From NCBI GenBank assembly GCA_963575745.1, contig CAUYUJ010014172.1, positions 507,501-571,500 on the forward strand: a DNA stretch of 64,000 nt, read 5' to 3'. The DNA comes from Prorocentrum cordatum (taxonomy: Eukaryota > Sar > Dinophyceae > Prorocentrales > Prorocentraceae). The position numbers were made by a program, and so were the translations under genes. A model generated the notes under the pieces. That model searched no databases, was not told where the DNA came from, and worked only from the letters and a program-made list of their open reading frames with translations. Below, one piece after another: positions 32,012 to 42,724 of this stretch (position 1 is the stretch's first letter; every line of letters starts with the position of its first letter).

Positions 32012-32476
32012 CCCTTCCGCAGCAGTTCAACTCTCGCTCGATGGGGCGGGGGGGGTGCTGAACCCCTAAATTCTCAATGCAAGCACAGATATCGTGAAAG
32101 TCAAAAGGGCATGCATGTACGAATGAATTCTCCGAGCACTCGGCCGAAAACATCTCTTGGGCAACGCTCCCGTGCTCCCCGTTCCACGCGTAGCAACTAC
32201 TACACTCTAGGTATTGGGCTGCTTGGTTATACCCAACCTCGCAGTCATTACTCCCAAATCTACGTACGGGTATTGGTGAAAGCATCTCTTGGGCAACGCT
32301 CTCACAAGTCGCTCCCGGGCAGGGTGCGGCATTCCTGGCTGGCGGTAGCACTGCGTAGTTACGACCACGCTGGCACTCCTCTGGGTGATACGGCCCATTT
32401 AAAATCATCCCCTGGGCCCCTACTGAATTATGTGATTCCCCTACGTGTTGACAAACACGGGTATCATATTGGACGC
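31985..32476. other. Region between LINE-2 ORF1 and ORF2, with a 19-bp direct repeat
   Basis: CATCTCTTGGGCAACGCTC occurs at 32151-32169 and again at 32283-32301, 132 bp apart. A minus-strand frame is open across the region, in a different phase from ORF1, but shows no domain. The ORF1 stop (32477-32479) lies directly beside a run of seven C on the plus strand (32482-32488), so ORF1 and ORF2 may once have been joined. Confidence 0.5.
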
Positions 32477-33501
32477 TCATGCCCCCCCAGGGGCCGCTCC
32501 AGGGGCTGGAAAAACTGGCCCGTACGCGGTGGCATGGGGGGGGGTCTTGCTCTTGAGAGGCTTGCGTCCTACCTCCATGGCGGGATCTGTGACAGACCCC
32601 ATCCCAGGCAGCGGCGGCACCTCCAGCTCGATGTCCCCAGAGGTGTCGACCGGGACCGGCTGATGAACGGCGGGCACCGTCACTGCTGCTACTGAGGCTG
32701 TCTGCTGTGCCTGCGCTGCTATGGACTGGATGCCGGTGACGAGCTGCTGCATCAGGCCCTTCGCTTGCGCCACGTGTTGTGGGTCCACGAAGCCTACCGA
32801 CATCTCCTTCAGGACGTCGTCGAGGACCGACGTCATTGCCTCTATGGAGTTCGGCTGGCTTGGCTGCTGCGCTGCATTCTTCTGCAGCTCCGCCAACTCG
32901 GCCTGGAGCCTCTCCTGCTCCTGCGTCGCCGTCGCACGGGCCAGCTGGAGCTTGTCCGCCATCGCGTCGATCTCGGAGATGCGCTTCGTGCACCGCGCCC
33001 TTGCACGAGTCCAGCTGGGCGCCGAGCGGCTTTGACTTCACAGTCTTCATTCGGGCCGCCTGCGCGGCCTTCGTCAGCTCGGCTCTCGCTGAGGCGTACT
33101 CTGGCCCCGGCGGGAGGTTGGCAAGTGCCGCATCCACCTGCTTCACCTCGGCATTGTCCGCTCCCGGCTGCGACTGAGGGAGGAGCGACTGCTGAGACGA
33201 CATATTCGCCACCTGGCCCGAGAGCGTGCTGATCTCGTTCCTCACTGGGTGGTCGATGTGGCCGTTCTTCACGTTCACGTGCCCGGTTGCAACCTGCGCC
33301 CAGGTCTTCTTGCACCCGCACTGCGCACACTTCTTCTTGTCCGCGATTCCACCACGAGCAGAAGTTGCACTGCCACCATGATGAAGACTGCGAGCCCCAT
33401 CCCTGGCCGTGCGACGCGTGCCACGACTGGTGTCGTGCCGTGCTGGACCATTGCGCCATGCCGAATCGTGGCGGTGGTATCTGGTGCAAGCTTATGTTCA
33501 C
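32477..33501 (-). pseudogene. LINE-2 ORF1: RanBP2-like zinc finger and coiled-coil protein
   Basis: Three minus-strand phases together give one protein. Near 33360 it reads WWQCNFCSWWNRGQ and then, one frame over, KKCAQCGCKKTWAQV. Joined, this has the W-x-C-x2-C-x3-N...C-x2-C layout of RanBP2-type fingers, which bind single-stranded RNA. It continues as NGHIDHPVRNEISTLSG and RAELTKAAQAARM. A second shift near 32995 leads into ISEIDAMADKLQLARA and a Gln/Glu/Leu-rich coiled coil (ERLQAELAELQKNAA), then a Pro/Val-rich C-terminus ending at TGA (32477-32479). Possible starts are the ATG at 33501 or at 33459. Its likely role is packaging the element's RNA. Confidence 0.7.
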
Positions 33502-33539
33502 GATGCACTGAGACTCTCAGTTCTTGGACCCCACGCCGG

Positions 33540-33910
33540 CTTGGGCCCAAGATACCTTGACCCAAGATGCCTCCAAGAGGTCCCAAAAACGGCCCAAGAG
33601 GGCCGTTTTTACAGCCCAAGAGGAACCCTAGACGGCCCGAGAGGAGTCCACGGCTCCAAGAGGGGGCCCAGGTGGTGGACCCGAACGCACATTTCGAGAA
33701 CTCGGCCCCGAAAGCCCCCCAGGAGGCCCCAAGATTCTCCCAAGAGGCCCCAAGAGGCCCCCAAGAGAACCCAATAGACCCCCAAGAGCCCCCAGGAAGC
33801 TCCAAGAGGCCCCCAAGAGATTCCCACGACGCTCCAAAAGTGCCCCCAAGAGGCCACCGAGAACGCTCCGAAGAGCCCCCAAGGAGCTCCCGAGAGCGCT
33901 CCGAAGAGAC
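33540..33910. repeat. CCAAGAGGCCCC decamer array
   Basis: Dense CCAAGAGGCC(C) words with period 10-12 bp and an insert at about 33650-33715 (ACGGCTCCAAGAGGG...GAGAACTCGGCC). Same family as 18.6 and 20.2 kb. It begins only about 40 bp beyond the 5' end of LINE-2. Sequence to 34145 has no recognisable feature. Confidence 0.85.
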
Positions 33911-34149
33911 CCAAGAAATATCCTTGCGAAGTCTGACCCGCAACCCGAGTACGGTGGCGGGATGGAATGCCATTCGATCCGCCGCCGCCTGTGCTTGTCA
34001 CAGGGATGCCCAGCGTGCTAGACGCTACCGTTTTTAGTTTTGGCTCTTCTCCGAAATAACTATCCCTCGGGCTCCAACCCGTCCTGCCGGCCACCCGGAA
34101 GGACCCGGAAGGGATCGCAAGACCCAGTTGCAAAGGTTTTTCCTGCTCC

Positions 34150-35400
34150 AGACGGCTCCAAGATGGCCCAAGATGGCTTCCAAGATGCCTCCAAGATGGC
34201 CTCCAAGACGGCCCAAGAGGGTCCAATATACTTCCAAGTCCGCCCAAGAAGCCCCCAAGACGGCCCAGAGGTCCTCCAGGAGGGCCCGAAGAAGCTAAAA
34301 TCATTGATTTTCCGTAGGCTGTTGAAGAATTATCGCATTATTATGTTTTGTTCGGCCTTCCGACGGCCCAAGACGGCCCAAGAGGCCCCCAAGATCGCCC
34401 CCAGAGCGCCCAAGAGTGCTCCAAGATGGCCTCAGGACTGCCCAAGAGGGCCCTAAGACGGCCCCAAGAGGGCCCAAAGACGGCCCAAGAGGCCTCCAAG
34501 ACGCCCCAGGAAGCCTCCAAGACTGCCCTGAAGCACCCCAAGAGGGCCCCTAGTCGGCCCAGAGAAGCCCCCACGACAGCTTCCGACGGCGTCAGACTGG
34601 CCCGGAGCCCACCAAGACGGCCCAAGATGGCTCTCAGATGGCCCAAGACGGCCCAAGAGGCCTCTAAGAGGGCCTCCAGGAAGGCCCGAAGAGGCCAAAC
34701 TCATTGATTCCCCTCAGGGTTTGAAGGATTTTGGCATCTGCTTCTTTTCGGCCTTCCGACGGCCCGAGGCGGCCCAAAGGCCCCCAAAGATCGCCGAACG
34801 GGCCAAGAGGCCCCCAAGACGGCCCCAAGAGGGCCCAAAGACGGCCAAAGAGGCCTCTAACACTCCCAAGAAGGCTCCCAAGACGGCCCTGGAGCATTCC
34901 AAGAGGGCTCAGAGAGGCCCCCCAAACGGCTTCCGACGGCGTCAGACGGGCCAGGAACCCACCAATACAGTACTACAGCCGAAGATGGCCCTAAGATGGC
35001 CCAAGACGGCCCAAGAGTCCTCCAAGAGGGCCTCCAGGAAGGCCCGAAGAGGCCAAACTCATCTGATGTCTCTTCGGTGTTTGAAGGATTTGGGAATTTG
35101 CATATCTTCGGCCTGCCAAGATCGCCCAAAAGGCCTCCAGGATGGCCCTGGAGCTGCCCAAGAGGGGGGCCTCCAAGACGGCCCTGGAGCACCCCAAGAG
35201 GGCTCCCAGTCGGCCCAGAGATGCCCCCAAGACGGCTTCCGACGGCGTCAGACGGGCCAGGAGCCCAACAAGACGGTCAAAGAGGCCCCCGAGAAGCCCC
35301 CAAGGGCCCCCCCAGAGGCCCAACGAGGCCCCCAGGATACCTCGAAGAGGCTCCCAGGAAGCTCCCAGGAGGCCCAAAGAGTGCCCACATCGGCTCCCAG
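34150..35400. repeat. CCAAGACGGCC array with three ~75-bp cores (~360-390-bp super-unit)
   Basis: Decamer words alternate with a non-repetitive core at about 34293-34370, 34694-34765 and 35053-35128. The later two read GAAGAGGCCAAACTCAT and GTTTGAAGGATTTNGG, and the first two end TTCGGCCTTCCGACGGCCC. Core-to-core spacing is about 390 and 360 bp, so this is a tandem repeat of array plus core. The words TTCCGACGGCGTCAGACGGGCC also recur in each super-unit (34587, 34938, 35237). Confidence 0.88.
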
Positions 35401-35402
35401 GA

Positions 35403-35470
35403 TGCCCTGTCCTCCTCCTCCTCCTCCTCCTCCTCCTCCTCCTCCTCCTCCTCCTCCTCCTCCTTTATCT
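35403..35470. repeat. (TCC)n microsatellite
   Basis: About 20 perfect TCC triplets, followed by a looser CTCC tract to about 35505. Confidence 0.95.
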
Positions 35471-35505
35471 CCTCCTCCACCTCCTCCTCCGCCTCCTCCT
35501 GATCT

Positions 35506-35925
35506 TCCCCGCCATCTTCCCACAAGTGTTCCCCGAAGGGTTTCCACAACACTTGGGGGAACAAATGGTCCGATAGCTTGGCGGAGCTCTTGCCACAACG
35601 CTTGGCCACATGAGCGATTCTAGAAGGCAGGGCGCGGCGGTGATTTTTCTGTAGGCGTCTTCGATAAAAAGATCCCCATGGTGACAATGCCAGGCGCGAC
35701 TGCTACAAGATCTCATCCGGGAGCCATGCCATCCCCTCCCCTCCGTTCCCATCTCCCTCCCCCTCCCCTTGAAGAGCGCCAATCGGCATGCACGCAAACT
35801 CCAGGAGGCCCGCGCGGATTTCTCGAGTCGGCGCTGCACCTTCTCTTTCCACACACCCCTTCTCCGGCGCGCGGAGCGCGCCTGGGGCAGCGCCAGAGGC
35901 GCCGCCAATGGCGGGATAGGTTGGC
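35506..35925. other. Unassigned sequence
   Basis: A segment near 35645-35670 (GTAGGCGTCTTCGATAA) resembles 46370-46386 (GCAGGCCTCTTCGATAA). Reverse-strand frames rich in Arg/Gly occur but have no domain. It ends at the hairpin that starts at 35926. Confidence 0.3.
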
Positions 35926-36026
35926 GGCGCGCACAAGGGGGTAGGGGGGGAGAGGACGGCTTCTTAGAAGCAGGGGTGCTTCTAAGAAGCCTTCCCCTCT
36001 CCCTCTCATACCCCCATTTGCGCGTG
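35926..36026. repeat. Long hairpin (~48-bp arms, 4-nt loop)
   Basis: The centre is a perfect 15-bp stem: GGCTTCTTAGAAGCA, loop GGGG, TGCTTCTAAGAAGCC. The arms continue with imperfect pairing through GGGGGTAGGGGGGAGAGGA and TTCCCCTCTCCCTCTCATACC to GCGCGCACAA and TTTGCGCGTG. It resembles a MITE or a folding regulatory element. There is no coding content. Confidence 0.85.
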
Positions 36027-36075
36027 ACGAAAAGGGGGGTCCAGCGACAACCCGGGACATCCGCGCACAAGATGC

Positions 36076-36516
36076 TTATGCCGCTTCGGTTCCAGAAGCC
36101 GAAGCCCCCTTCCTTCCCTCCCTCCCGACGCCAACTGATGGGCGATATCCATGGCCGATCCACGATTGGAGTCCCACCGGCTTCCAGACCCTGGATTCCT
36201 TGTCTAAGGGTCTGCCCGCTGGTGGAACTCCAATCGTGGATCGGCTACGGGTTTCACCGCCGCTCTCATCAGATAAGGATTCCTCCAGGGTCTGACGCCT
36301 CATGGGCATATTCCTTAACCGACGCCCCCACCGTGACCCGTCCTCCTTGCCGCCGACCACCCCGACTGGGCCGCCGGCTGGCCTGCATGGCCGCTGGGGG
36401 GGTCTCTCGCGCGCCGGCTGCTTGCTGCCCTCCTCGGCAGACCGGCGCGTGGCCGCGGTGGCAGCGACGACGACTAGAGCGAGGACGAAGGCGGGGGCGA
36501 GGATGGCGGTGGCCAT
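36076..36516 (-). CDS. Hypothetical ORF with an N-terminal signal-peptide-like segment
   Basis: The minus-strand frame starts ATG at 36516 and encodes 146 residues. The N-terminus has a short polar start, then a hydrophobic core (ILAPAFVLALVVVAATAA) and an Arg/Ser-rich stretch. This is the layout of a signal peptide with possible cleavage after an Ala-x-Ala. The middle is Arg/Pro/Gly-rich with no known domain. The C-terminal third runs through the hairpin at 36153-36246, so the real coding part, if any, probably ends earlier, perhaps at a splice site. It could be a first exon of a secreted protein or chance. Confidence 0.3.
   Translation of the reverse strand: MATAILAPAFVLALVVVAATAATRRSAEEGSKQPARERPPQRPCRPAGGPVGVVGGKEDGSRWGRRLRNMPMRRQTLEESLSDESGGETRSRSTIGVPPAGRPLDKESRVWKPVGLQSWIGHGYRPSVGVGREGRKGASASGTEAA
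36153..36246. repeat. Hairpin with 39-bp arms and 16-nt loop
   Basis: Arm 36153-36191 (GGCCGATCCACGATTGGAGT...CAGACCC) pairs with 36208-36246 (GGGTCTG...ACTCCAATCGTGGATCGGCT), with about six mismatches among 39 pairs. The loop is TGGATTCCTTGTCTAA. Weak complementarity continues outside (TGATGGGCGATATC and CGCTCTCATCA). It looks like a small MITE. It shares no obvious sequence with the hairpin 120 bp upstream. Confidence 0.88.
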
Positions 36517-36529
36517 GGCAAGGGCGGCG

Positions 36530-36725
36530 ACGAGAAGGAGGACGACGATGGCGACGACGAGGACGACGACGACGACGAGCGTGACGTTGACGACAAGGGC
36601 GACGACCTCGAAGACGATGGCGACAAAGATCCCAACGACGACGGCGACGGCGACGACGACGGCGACGAATACGACGACTACGACGACGACGACGGTGACG
36701 GCGACGACGACGACGACGACGTTTG
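36530..36725. repeat. (GAC)n tract
   Basis: GAC/ACG triplets with GGCGACGAC variants. It is bounded at its right end by a member of the CTCGTCGCCACGGCTGG family. Confidence 0.92.
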
Positions 36726-37090
36726 AGCGTTCCTGGATGCTCTCGTCGCCATGGCTGGGCGCGGCTCGGCAAACTGGCTAGGGTGGACCCCTAGACCGGG
36801 TGCGGCGACTGATTGTTAGCCAAGTTTCTCACGACGACGAACCAGACTCGCACCTCCAACGTCTTGAAAAATGAGGCGGGTTTGCTCAGTAATTCTCGGC
36901 GTCTAAAAATACTCTTCCATCTCCGTGATAGTCAAGACACGCTCTGGGATGACTGTCGGAGGTCTGGGAAGCTGATGTAGACGCGTTTCGCCCTGCTCGG
37001 GCTCCCGGGGACTTGCAGTCGCCACGGCTGAATTGCCCTCGAGGTTCTGGTCAAAACGCACCACTGGACAAGTCCAGGGGCGCATTCCTG
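36726..37090. repeat. Members of the dispersed CTCGTCGCCATGGCTGG family
   Basis: 36738-36800 (GCTCTCGTCGCCATGGCTGG...ACTGGCTAGGGTGGACCCC) matches 19338-19395. 37010-37085 (CTTGCAGTCGCCACGGCTGAA) is a weaker relative, and GGCTCCCGGGGACTTG near 37007 resembles 19510. The rest is unassigned. Confidence 0.55.
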
Positions 37091-37500
37091 AAGAAAGCGA
37101 AGAGGAGAGAGGATGATCAGGAGGAGGGGAAGAGAGGAACAGGAGGCGGTGAGGAAGAGTGAGAGCATCAGGAGGAACAGGACAACGACGACGACGGCTT
37201 CGGCAAAGACAGCAAAGACGCCGTGCGCCTCCTCCCTCGCCTCCTCCTTTCCCTCATCCGCCTTCTCCTCTTCCCCCTTGTCGATTCCCTCTTCCGGCGT
37301 CTCTTCCGCCTCCTCCTCATATTTCTCCTCCTCCTCTCGCAGTCATACAGGAAGACAGGGATGCATCTCTTGGACGTCCAGGCGGAAACAATTGCAGTCC
37401 AGTCCATGGTGTGTTGCTGTCGGGGCGAATGGACAAGCCTGCCTCGTAAGTAACCCTGGACACTCTGCAGTCAAGCGCAGAGCTGTACAGAGCTGTCTCG
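37091..37500. other. CTC/GGA-rich region, no gene recognised
   Basis: A GAGGAAGAG-like start (37095-37180) and a CTCCTCC-rich block (37228-37345). Composition-driven frames only. Confidence 0.4.
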
Positions 37501-37501
37501 G

Positions 37502-38427
37502 TCAGCAGAGCGTCATCATGAACGCGCTGTCACAGAGACGGCGCGGCAGACATAACGCCGGTCTGCATGTGCAGCAGGGCACGGGCAAGCCCGGGCCCGT
37601 GGGGGGGGCGGAGCGGGGGGAGGAAGCGACAAGCGGATAGGCCGAGCAGGCAAGGATGCATGGGAAGTCCTGCTGAAACGATCCATCCTTGGTTGACTGT
37701 ACGCCTGCCGGCTCCTTCAAGAACACGAGACCCTCCGCGTGGCCCAAACCAAAGAACATTCGAGGGTGCCCTTTTCCCAGGCTGCACTCGAACATCCAAT
37801 GAACACAAAGAACATTAGGGTACCCTCCCCGAGCCGACCTCGATCTGATACCTCGGCTCGACCTTACCCATCTCCCGTGGTGGCACTGACGATCTCCGTA
37901 TGGCGCACCAGTCTGGCTGGCCGCCAAGCGCTCCATCTGCACCTCACCTGGCCGTGCCCGGAGCGGCTCCGTGTCGGTAGTGGGGCTGCGCTTCCTGGGC
38001 TCAGTGCCGATGAAGGTGCCGATGACGACGCCGAAGATGGCGCGAAAGACTCTGGGCACTCCGCCTCCGAGTCTGTGGAGTGCGGCGGTGAGCGGCCCCA
38101 GCAGGCCGTCCGTGCTCCTGGGGGCGCCGAAAAGGATGCGAGCGGCCAGCTCTGCGTAGCGGCGAGCTTCTAGGGCGCCGGAAGCTCCCCTCTGGGCACG
38201 TGCACACTTTGCCGCCTCAGAGCGGCACGTGATGTACAAAAGACGCCGTTCGTGCACACAAGCGCGTCCGCGTAAAGCGCTGGCATAGCGTCCTCACCTG
38301 TGGAGTGCAGCATACAGTTGCCCAGACGCCTGGAACTGGCTGGTGGGAGGCTCCATTTGTTTGAAACTCCCTTATCAAAGCTAAGTGGGACAACTTCTTC
38401 GTCAAACCTAAGTGGGACCACTGCCAA
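37502..38427 (-). CDS. Possible exon(s) of an unknown host gene
   Basis: The minus strand from about 38160 reads ARRYAELAARILFGAPRS, then GLLGPLTAALHRL and FRAIFGVVIGTFIGTEPRKR. This is a well-formed amphipathic and hydrophobic sequence with GC-rich third positions. At about 37945 the strand reads CCAG/GTGAGGTGCAG, a plausible 5' splice site, and at about 38305 CCACAG/GTGAGGACG, another. Downstream codons (to 37502) are less protein-like. One hydrophobic stretch (VFRAIFGVVIGTFIG) could be a membrane segment. No family recognised. Exon bounds are guesses. Confidence 0.3.
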
Positions 38428-38489
38428 CGCTAAATGGGACAGCTGCTTCGTGTGGACCCGCTCGTCAACGTTAGGCTCTAAGATGGGTA

Positions 38490-40074
38490 AATCAAATCGG
38501 AAGCATCGCGCATTACTTGGCCAGCCAGGGAAGGCTCAATCGCAGTGTCGAAACCGCCATCGCCTCGGTTTGTCAGGAAACTGCTCAAGTTTGCCATCTG
38601 GTTGTGCCCGTGAACGCTTGAGGGGCAGTGCCAATTCATCAGGCTGATTAGCAGAATCATCGGCTAGCCAGGTGGACACAGTCCCAAACTCGCGCCACAC
38701 ATGTCCCCTCTCCTCGCACGACACACTAACGCCACGGCGGCCGTCCTGGCACCGGTGCAAGTCGCCCTTGACACTTTCGCCCTTTGCGACAACGTGTGCG
38801 CGGCAGTCTGGAGCGACGGTGGCGAAGGTCTTGACATCTTGACACCTTGTTCGATATTCTGATTGGCAACGAATACTCATAAGCATTCGACGGTCTGTGC
38901 GCTTTTAGTGCCCTCGCCTATCTCGCCACCCTCGCCTTTCTTGGCCGCTTCAGGACACATTGACACCCAGCCCTTCCCACTGCCGACGCCTGCACCAGGG
39001 TTCATCAAACGTTGAACCAATCGTCATTTAGCAGCACACAGGCCCAACGCTTTCAATTTTCAGGCGGCATGCCTACTTGCAGCTCCCAGTATCAGGGGCC
39101 CTATCGATGTATCACCTTAATGTATTACCAACGGTCGCTTTCGCTGCCACCATACAGAAATTCCGACGACCAGTCTGCGCAAGTCGCGGATGCACGAACG
39201 GTCTTGCGCGAGCTACTTACACTAGGAGCACGCAGAGAAATTGAGGAATCTGTCTGCGCCTCAAGGTCCCCAGTCGTGAGACCTTGTGATCGAATCGACG
39301 AATCTGAAGAGGCCTTCTCACGTGCACCCTGCGGGGCTCCAAGCGCTGCTGCAAAGAATTCTACGAACTTGACGTGCGCAATGTGGACCAAACGATAAAA
39401 GACCTAGCGTGGTATGCTGGAGCCCGTTCGCCCATTCAATCACAATCGAAGTCTGGCCAATGATCCCAACTCCATCGCTTGCGAAATCGGATTCCACTTC
39501 ATACCTCCACCATCGAACCACGATCGTGAAGCTGCGATGCCGTCAGCGGTGCCCGCGCGCGTTCAACCTCGCCAAACTTGTCGTGCAAATTCGGGCACCG
39601 GCGCAGACGACAGCTCTTGCCCCTAGTCCCGGCTCTCTGCGCAATGACACAAAACGGAGCGGCCCTCACAGTTTTAGTCAAGCGTCAGGGCTGTCTCTGG
39701 GACCAAGAGGCTTCACCTTTGGCGGGGAAGGACGAGCAACCTGCAACCACCCAAACTATCGAAGCAAACGAATCAGCATTCCCAGCCCACCTGTGCAATT
39801 GGGTCCTCGTCTACTTGAACACTGTGCCGCGCGTCCCCTCCTCTCCTCTTCTCAGTGGACAGCGCTCTCTACTCGAGGCGCCATCCCAAAATCTAGGTAT
39901 GTGATGTTGTTGGCTCTTGCCGCGTCGTCCATGCTTGCAAGCCCCGCCGCATGCCAACAGTCATATCGCACTCAAAAAATGCAGCGGTCGCGGCGACTGC
40001 GCGCGCCACACCAGTGGATCCCAAGACGTGAGCCAAAATGGCAAAGGATGGGAGCAGGAGGAGGGAAAAGAGAA
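38490..40074. other. Unassigned sequence
   Basis: More balanced base composition than its surroundings and no arrays. Frames on both strands are under 110 codons, except a forward frame from 39409 that runs into the GGA tract. ATG at 39904 opens a short hydrophobic leader (MLLALAASSMLASPAACQQ) resembling a signal peptide but continuing into low-complexity sequence. No domain, RNA or splice structure can be supported. Confidence 0.3.
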
Positions 40075-40112
40075 GAGGAGGAGGAGGAGGAGGAGGAGGA
40101 GAAGGAGAATGA
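40075..40112. repeat. (GGA)n microsatellite
   Basis: About ten GGA triplets. Surrounding sequence is GA-rich from 40055 to 40130. Confidence 0.9.
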
Positions 40113-42560
40113 GGAGGAAAGAGGGGGAGATTGGAGCGCAGAGTACGCCAGAGCTCGCAGGGCTCCAAAGAGTCGGGGAGATGGGGTGGGGCGTCGGAAA
40201 GACTCGCCATGGTAGAGCCTGGGCACGCTGGCCCCCGAATTCTCGGCTACGCAGTCGATCCCCTCGCGACCACTGAAAACGGTGACGCAGACTGCAAGGC
40301 CAAAAACAGGGCCTCCCCGCAGGCAAGTCAGACGCCCCCCCACTCGAACGGGGGCCTCACCCTCACCGTGGCCCTTACCGCGGCCCTTGCCGCGGCCCTG
40401 GACCACTGCCCTTACCGCGGCCCTAGCCCGCGGCCTTGCCGCAGCCAGGCAAGGCTTCGGAAGGAGGGGGAGGGTGTCTGACGGCGAGGGTGAAGGATCC
40501 CCAGTCTGGGCAACCGGAGGAGTCGGAGACGGGGAGTGGAGCGGGGAGCGGGGACTGGTGGGTTCGGTCGGGGGGGAGGGGCGCAAAGGGAGGGGTTGAC
40601 GGGCGGGCGACGACAGACGCAGTTCCCATGCTCCCCAAAGCATCGGCCCTGAATAACCTTGGGTGGATATACCTCTGGCACACGCGTCGTTCATTCTCGC
40701 TGTTACCAGGAAGAAGCAACACAGATTCAACAAACATAAGATTGGGGGCCTTACCGCTTGCACAGGACTTGCGCTGACTCTTCTGTTTTCCATTGTTTTC
40801 TCGGACCACACTCCCCCCGATATCGCCTTCCGCTCCACATGCTGTTGCGGCTGCCGGTGGGGGACGCACCTTTATTTTCGTGCCCTACAGGGCGCCCCGA
40901 CTTCGTCGCAATTGGGCGCATTTTGACACATCCCGCACAGAGCCCCAGCTTGGGCGCAAGAGGGTACGTTCGAAATCGGGCCTGGGCCGAATGCGATACA
41001 CCAATATCTCACACACTTTTCCTCCGGCAGCGACGTGACGACACCGTCGCGAGAGGTAAGCGGGAACACCCTTGGGCGAATTTCCACCTGGCCTAGCAGA
41101 TTGGAAGTCTGGATGGGGGCAGAACGCGAGAACGCGAATGCACGTGGAGGACGCCAATGTGGCAAATTCAGGAGGTCGCCAAGCACAACCCCTGAGGCAC
41201 AAAGGCATAGCAGATAAGGTGCGACAAAAGCGTGTCGTCAGGACGTACCCACAGCGGCAGGTGGTGCATCTGGTGCCGATGCAGCCCGGTTGTATGGGCG
41301 TACCGACAAGGACGACAAAACAGCTGGCCCGGGGCGGGTACGGCGGGTAGCAGGCCATAGCCGCAAGCCCGTCGTGCCAGCCACGACGCTGCACTCGGAG
41401 AGCCGCAGCCAGGCGGACGAAGGAACCGAAGTTGGGCACACCCCTCCAGCACGTGCGCAATACGGAACCCCGCCTCGGGCACCAGTGGGCACACTCGCAT
41501 TTGCACCAACACCCCGCGTCAGGGTGGGGCGGGGGTCTGCGCTAAGCTGATTTGAACATGTGATGCAGTCCTGCGGACCAGCGGCACGAGACGAGGGTGC
41601 CGAACAGTCTCAAGCGAGTGGGGCGGTGAGCGAGGAGAGGCCTGGATGGGCCGCGTGAAAGCGCCGCCGAGGACCGAATGAAACGGGCCCCTTCTTCTGG
41701 TCAGAATATGAAGACCCTCTTTATCCAGACGGCGGCACGCCCTCGCGCGCTTCGCGGCAGGAGTCGATCAGGACGACTGGCGGCTGGAAATTGGATATCC
41801 AACCTCGCGCCACGCTCTCGCTGACGTGACCCCCCCGCAACAACTCAATAGATTGACCTGCTTTCTGATGACGCCGAGGGGCACTTCTGGATTACTTCGG
41901 GATCGCCAGCGCCCACTTCAGCGAAGCTTGCCAGCATGAAATTCGAGGGACTGCGAGGAGGCCAATACGTGCACCGAGGAGCTGTCAGGATGCCAAGACG
42001 TGCAATCTGCAAACGTTCACCTCCAACTGGCAACACACGAATGGTCTCATAAGAAGTGGATCAGTTAGCCATGAATGCAAGGAGGATGCTGTTTTCGATG
42101 TTCAATGTACTTTCGATTCACGGGGGAACTTCAGGCCACTTGCCAGATGCCCAGAATGCTCGAGTCACCCTTTCGATTTGAAACGAACCTCGGAAGTCCA
42201 GAACCCTTCGAAACGCGCACGGTTGCAATGACGAATCTGTTGTGTTTTGCGCGTGTACAGGCAGGGGGAGGAGGGGAAGGAGGCGGACGAGAAGGAGCAG
42301 TTAGGAGGAGAGAGAAAAGAGAGTAGGACAAGCATGAGAAGGAGGAGAAGAGGGATGAGGGGGACGAGGGGGGGAGGGAATGGAATGAGTAGTGAGCCAG
42401 AAGGAAGAGGAGGAAAAGGATAAGTATATTAGGGGAGGCAGGAAACAAGGATCATATAACAAGAAAGAGGAGGAGAGGGAGGATGGGCAGGACGAAGAGG
42501 AGCGAAGGCGCAACGCAGCAGCTGCATCATCCTCATTTCGTTAGCTCGGACTGCTCCGCA
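40113..42560. other. Unassigned; includes a degenerate CCGCGGCCCTTGC repeat
   Basis: Positions 40360-40445 hold about six degenerate copies of a 12-bp GCCCTTRCCGCGGC word. GA- and CT-rich patches occur at 42265-42480. Between 40700 and 42250 no frame shows a recognisable domain. A 191-codon Cys/Arg-rich reverse frame (41460-40885) has no family signature. Confidence 0.35.
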
Positions 42561-42724
42561 TCCTACTCCCACTCCTGATGCCCCACTCTCTCCTCCTCCA
42601 CCTTAAACTCATCAGCGTAACCCAACCTCCCTGCGAGCAGCAGCCCGATGATGAACAAGAGGAACTAGTAGTGAGGAAGAAGATGAGCAGCAGCATGAAG
42701 GCAGCAGACAGGAGAGAAATGAAA

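Larger units (their letters stand above)
20582..33501 (-). mobile_element. LINE-2: near-full-length non-LTR retrotransposon, split by a 7.4-kb insertion
   Basis: Read on the minus strand from 33501 down, the element has ORF1 with a RanBP2-like finger and coiled coil, then an APE endonuclease N-terminal half. A satellite-bearing insertion (31254-23812) follows, then the endonuclease C-terminal half, linker, RT and C-terminal zinc fingers ending at 20582. Without the insertion it would be about 5.5 kb. It carries single-base frameshifts in ORF1, at the endonuclease start, at a C5 run (22599-22603) and near 21165. All major catalytic motifs remain recognisable. No poly-A tail or target-site duplication was identified. 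Confidence 0.85.
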
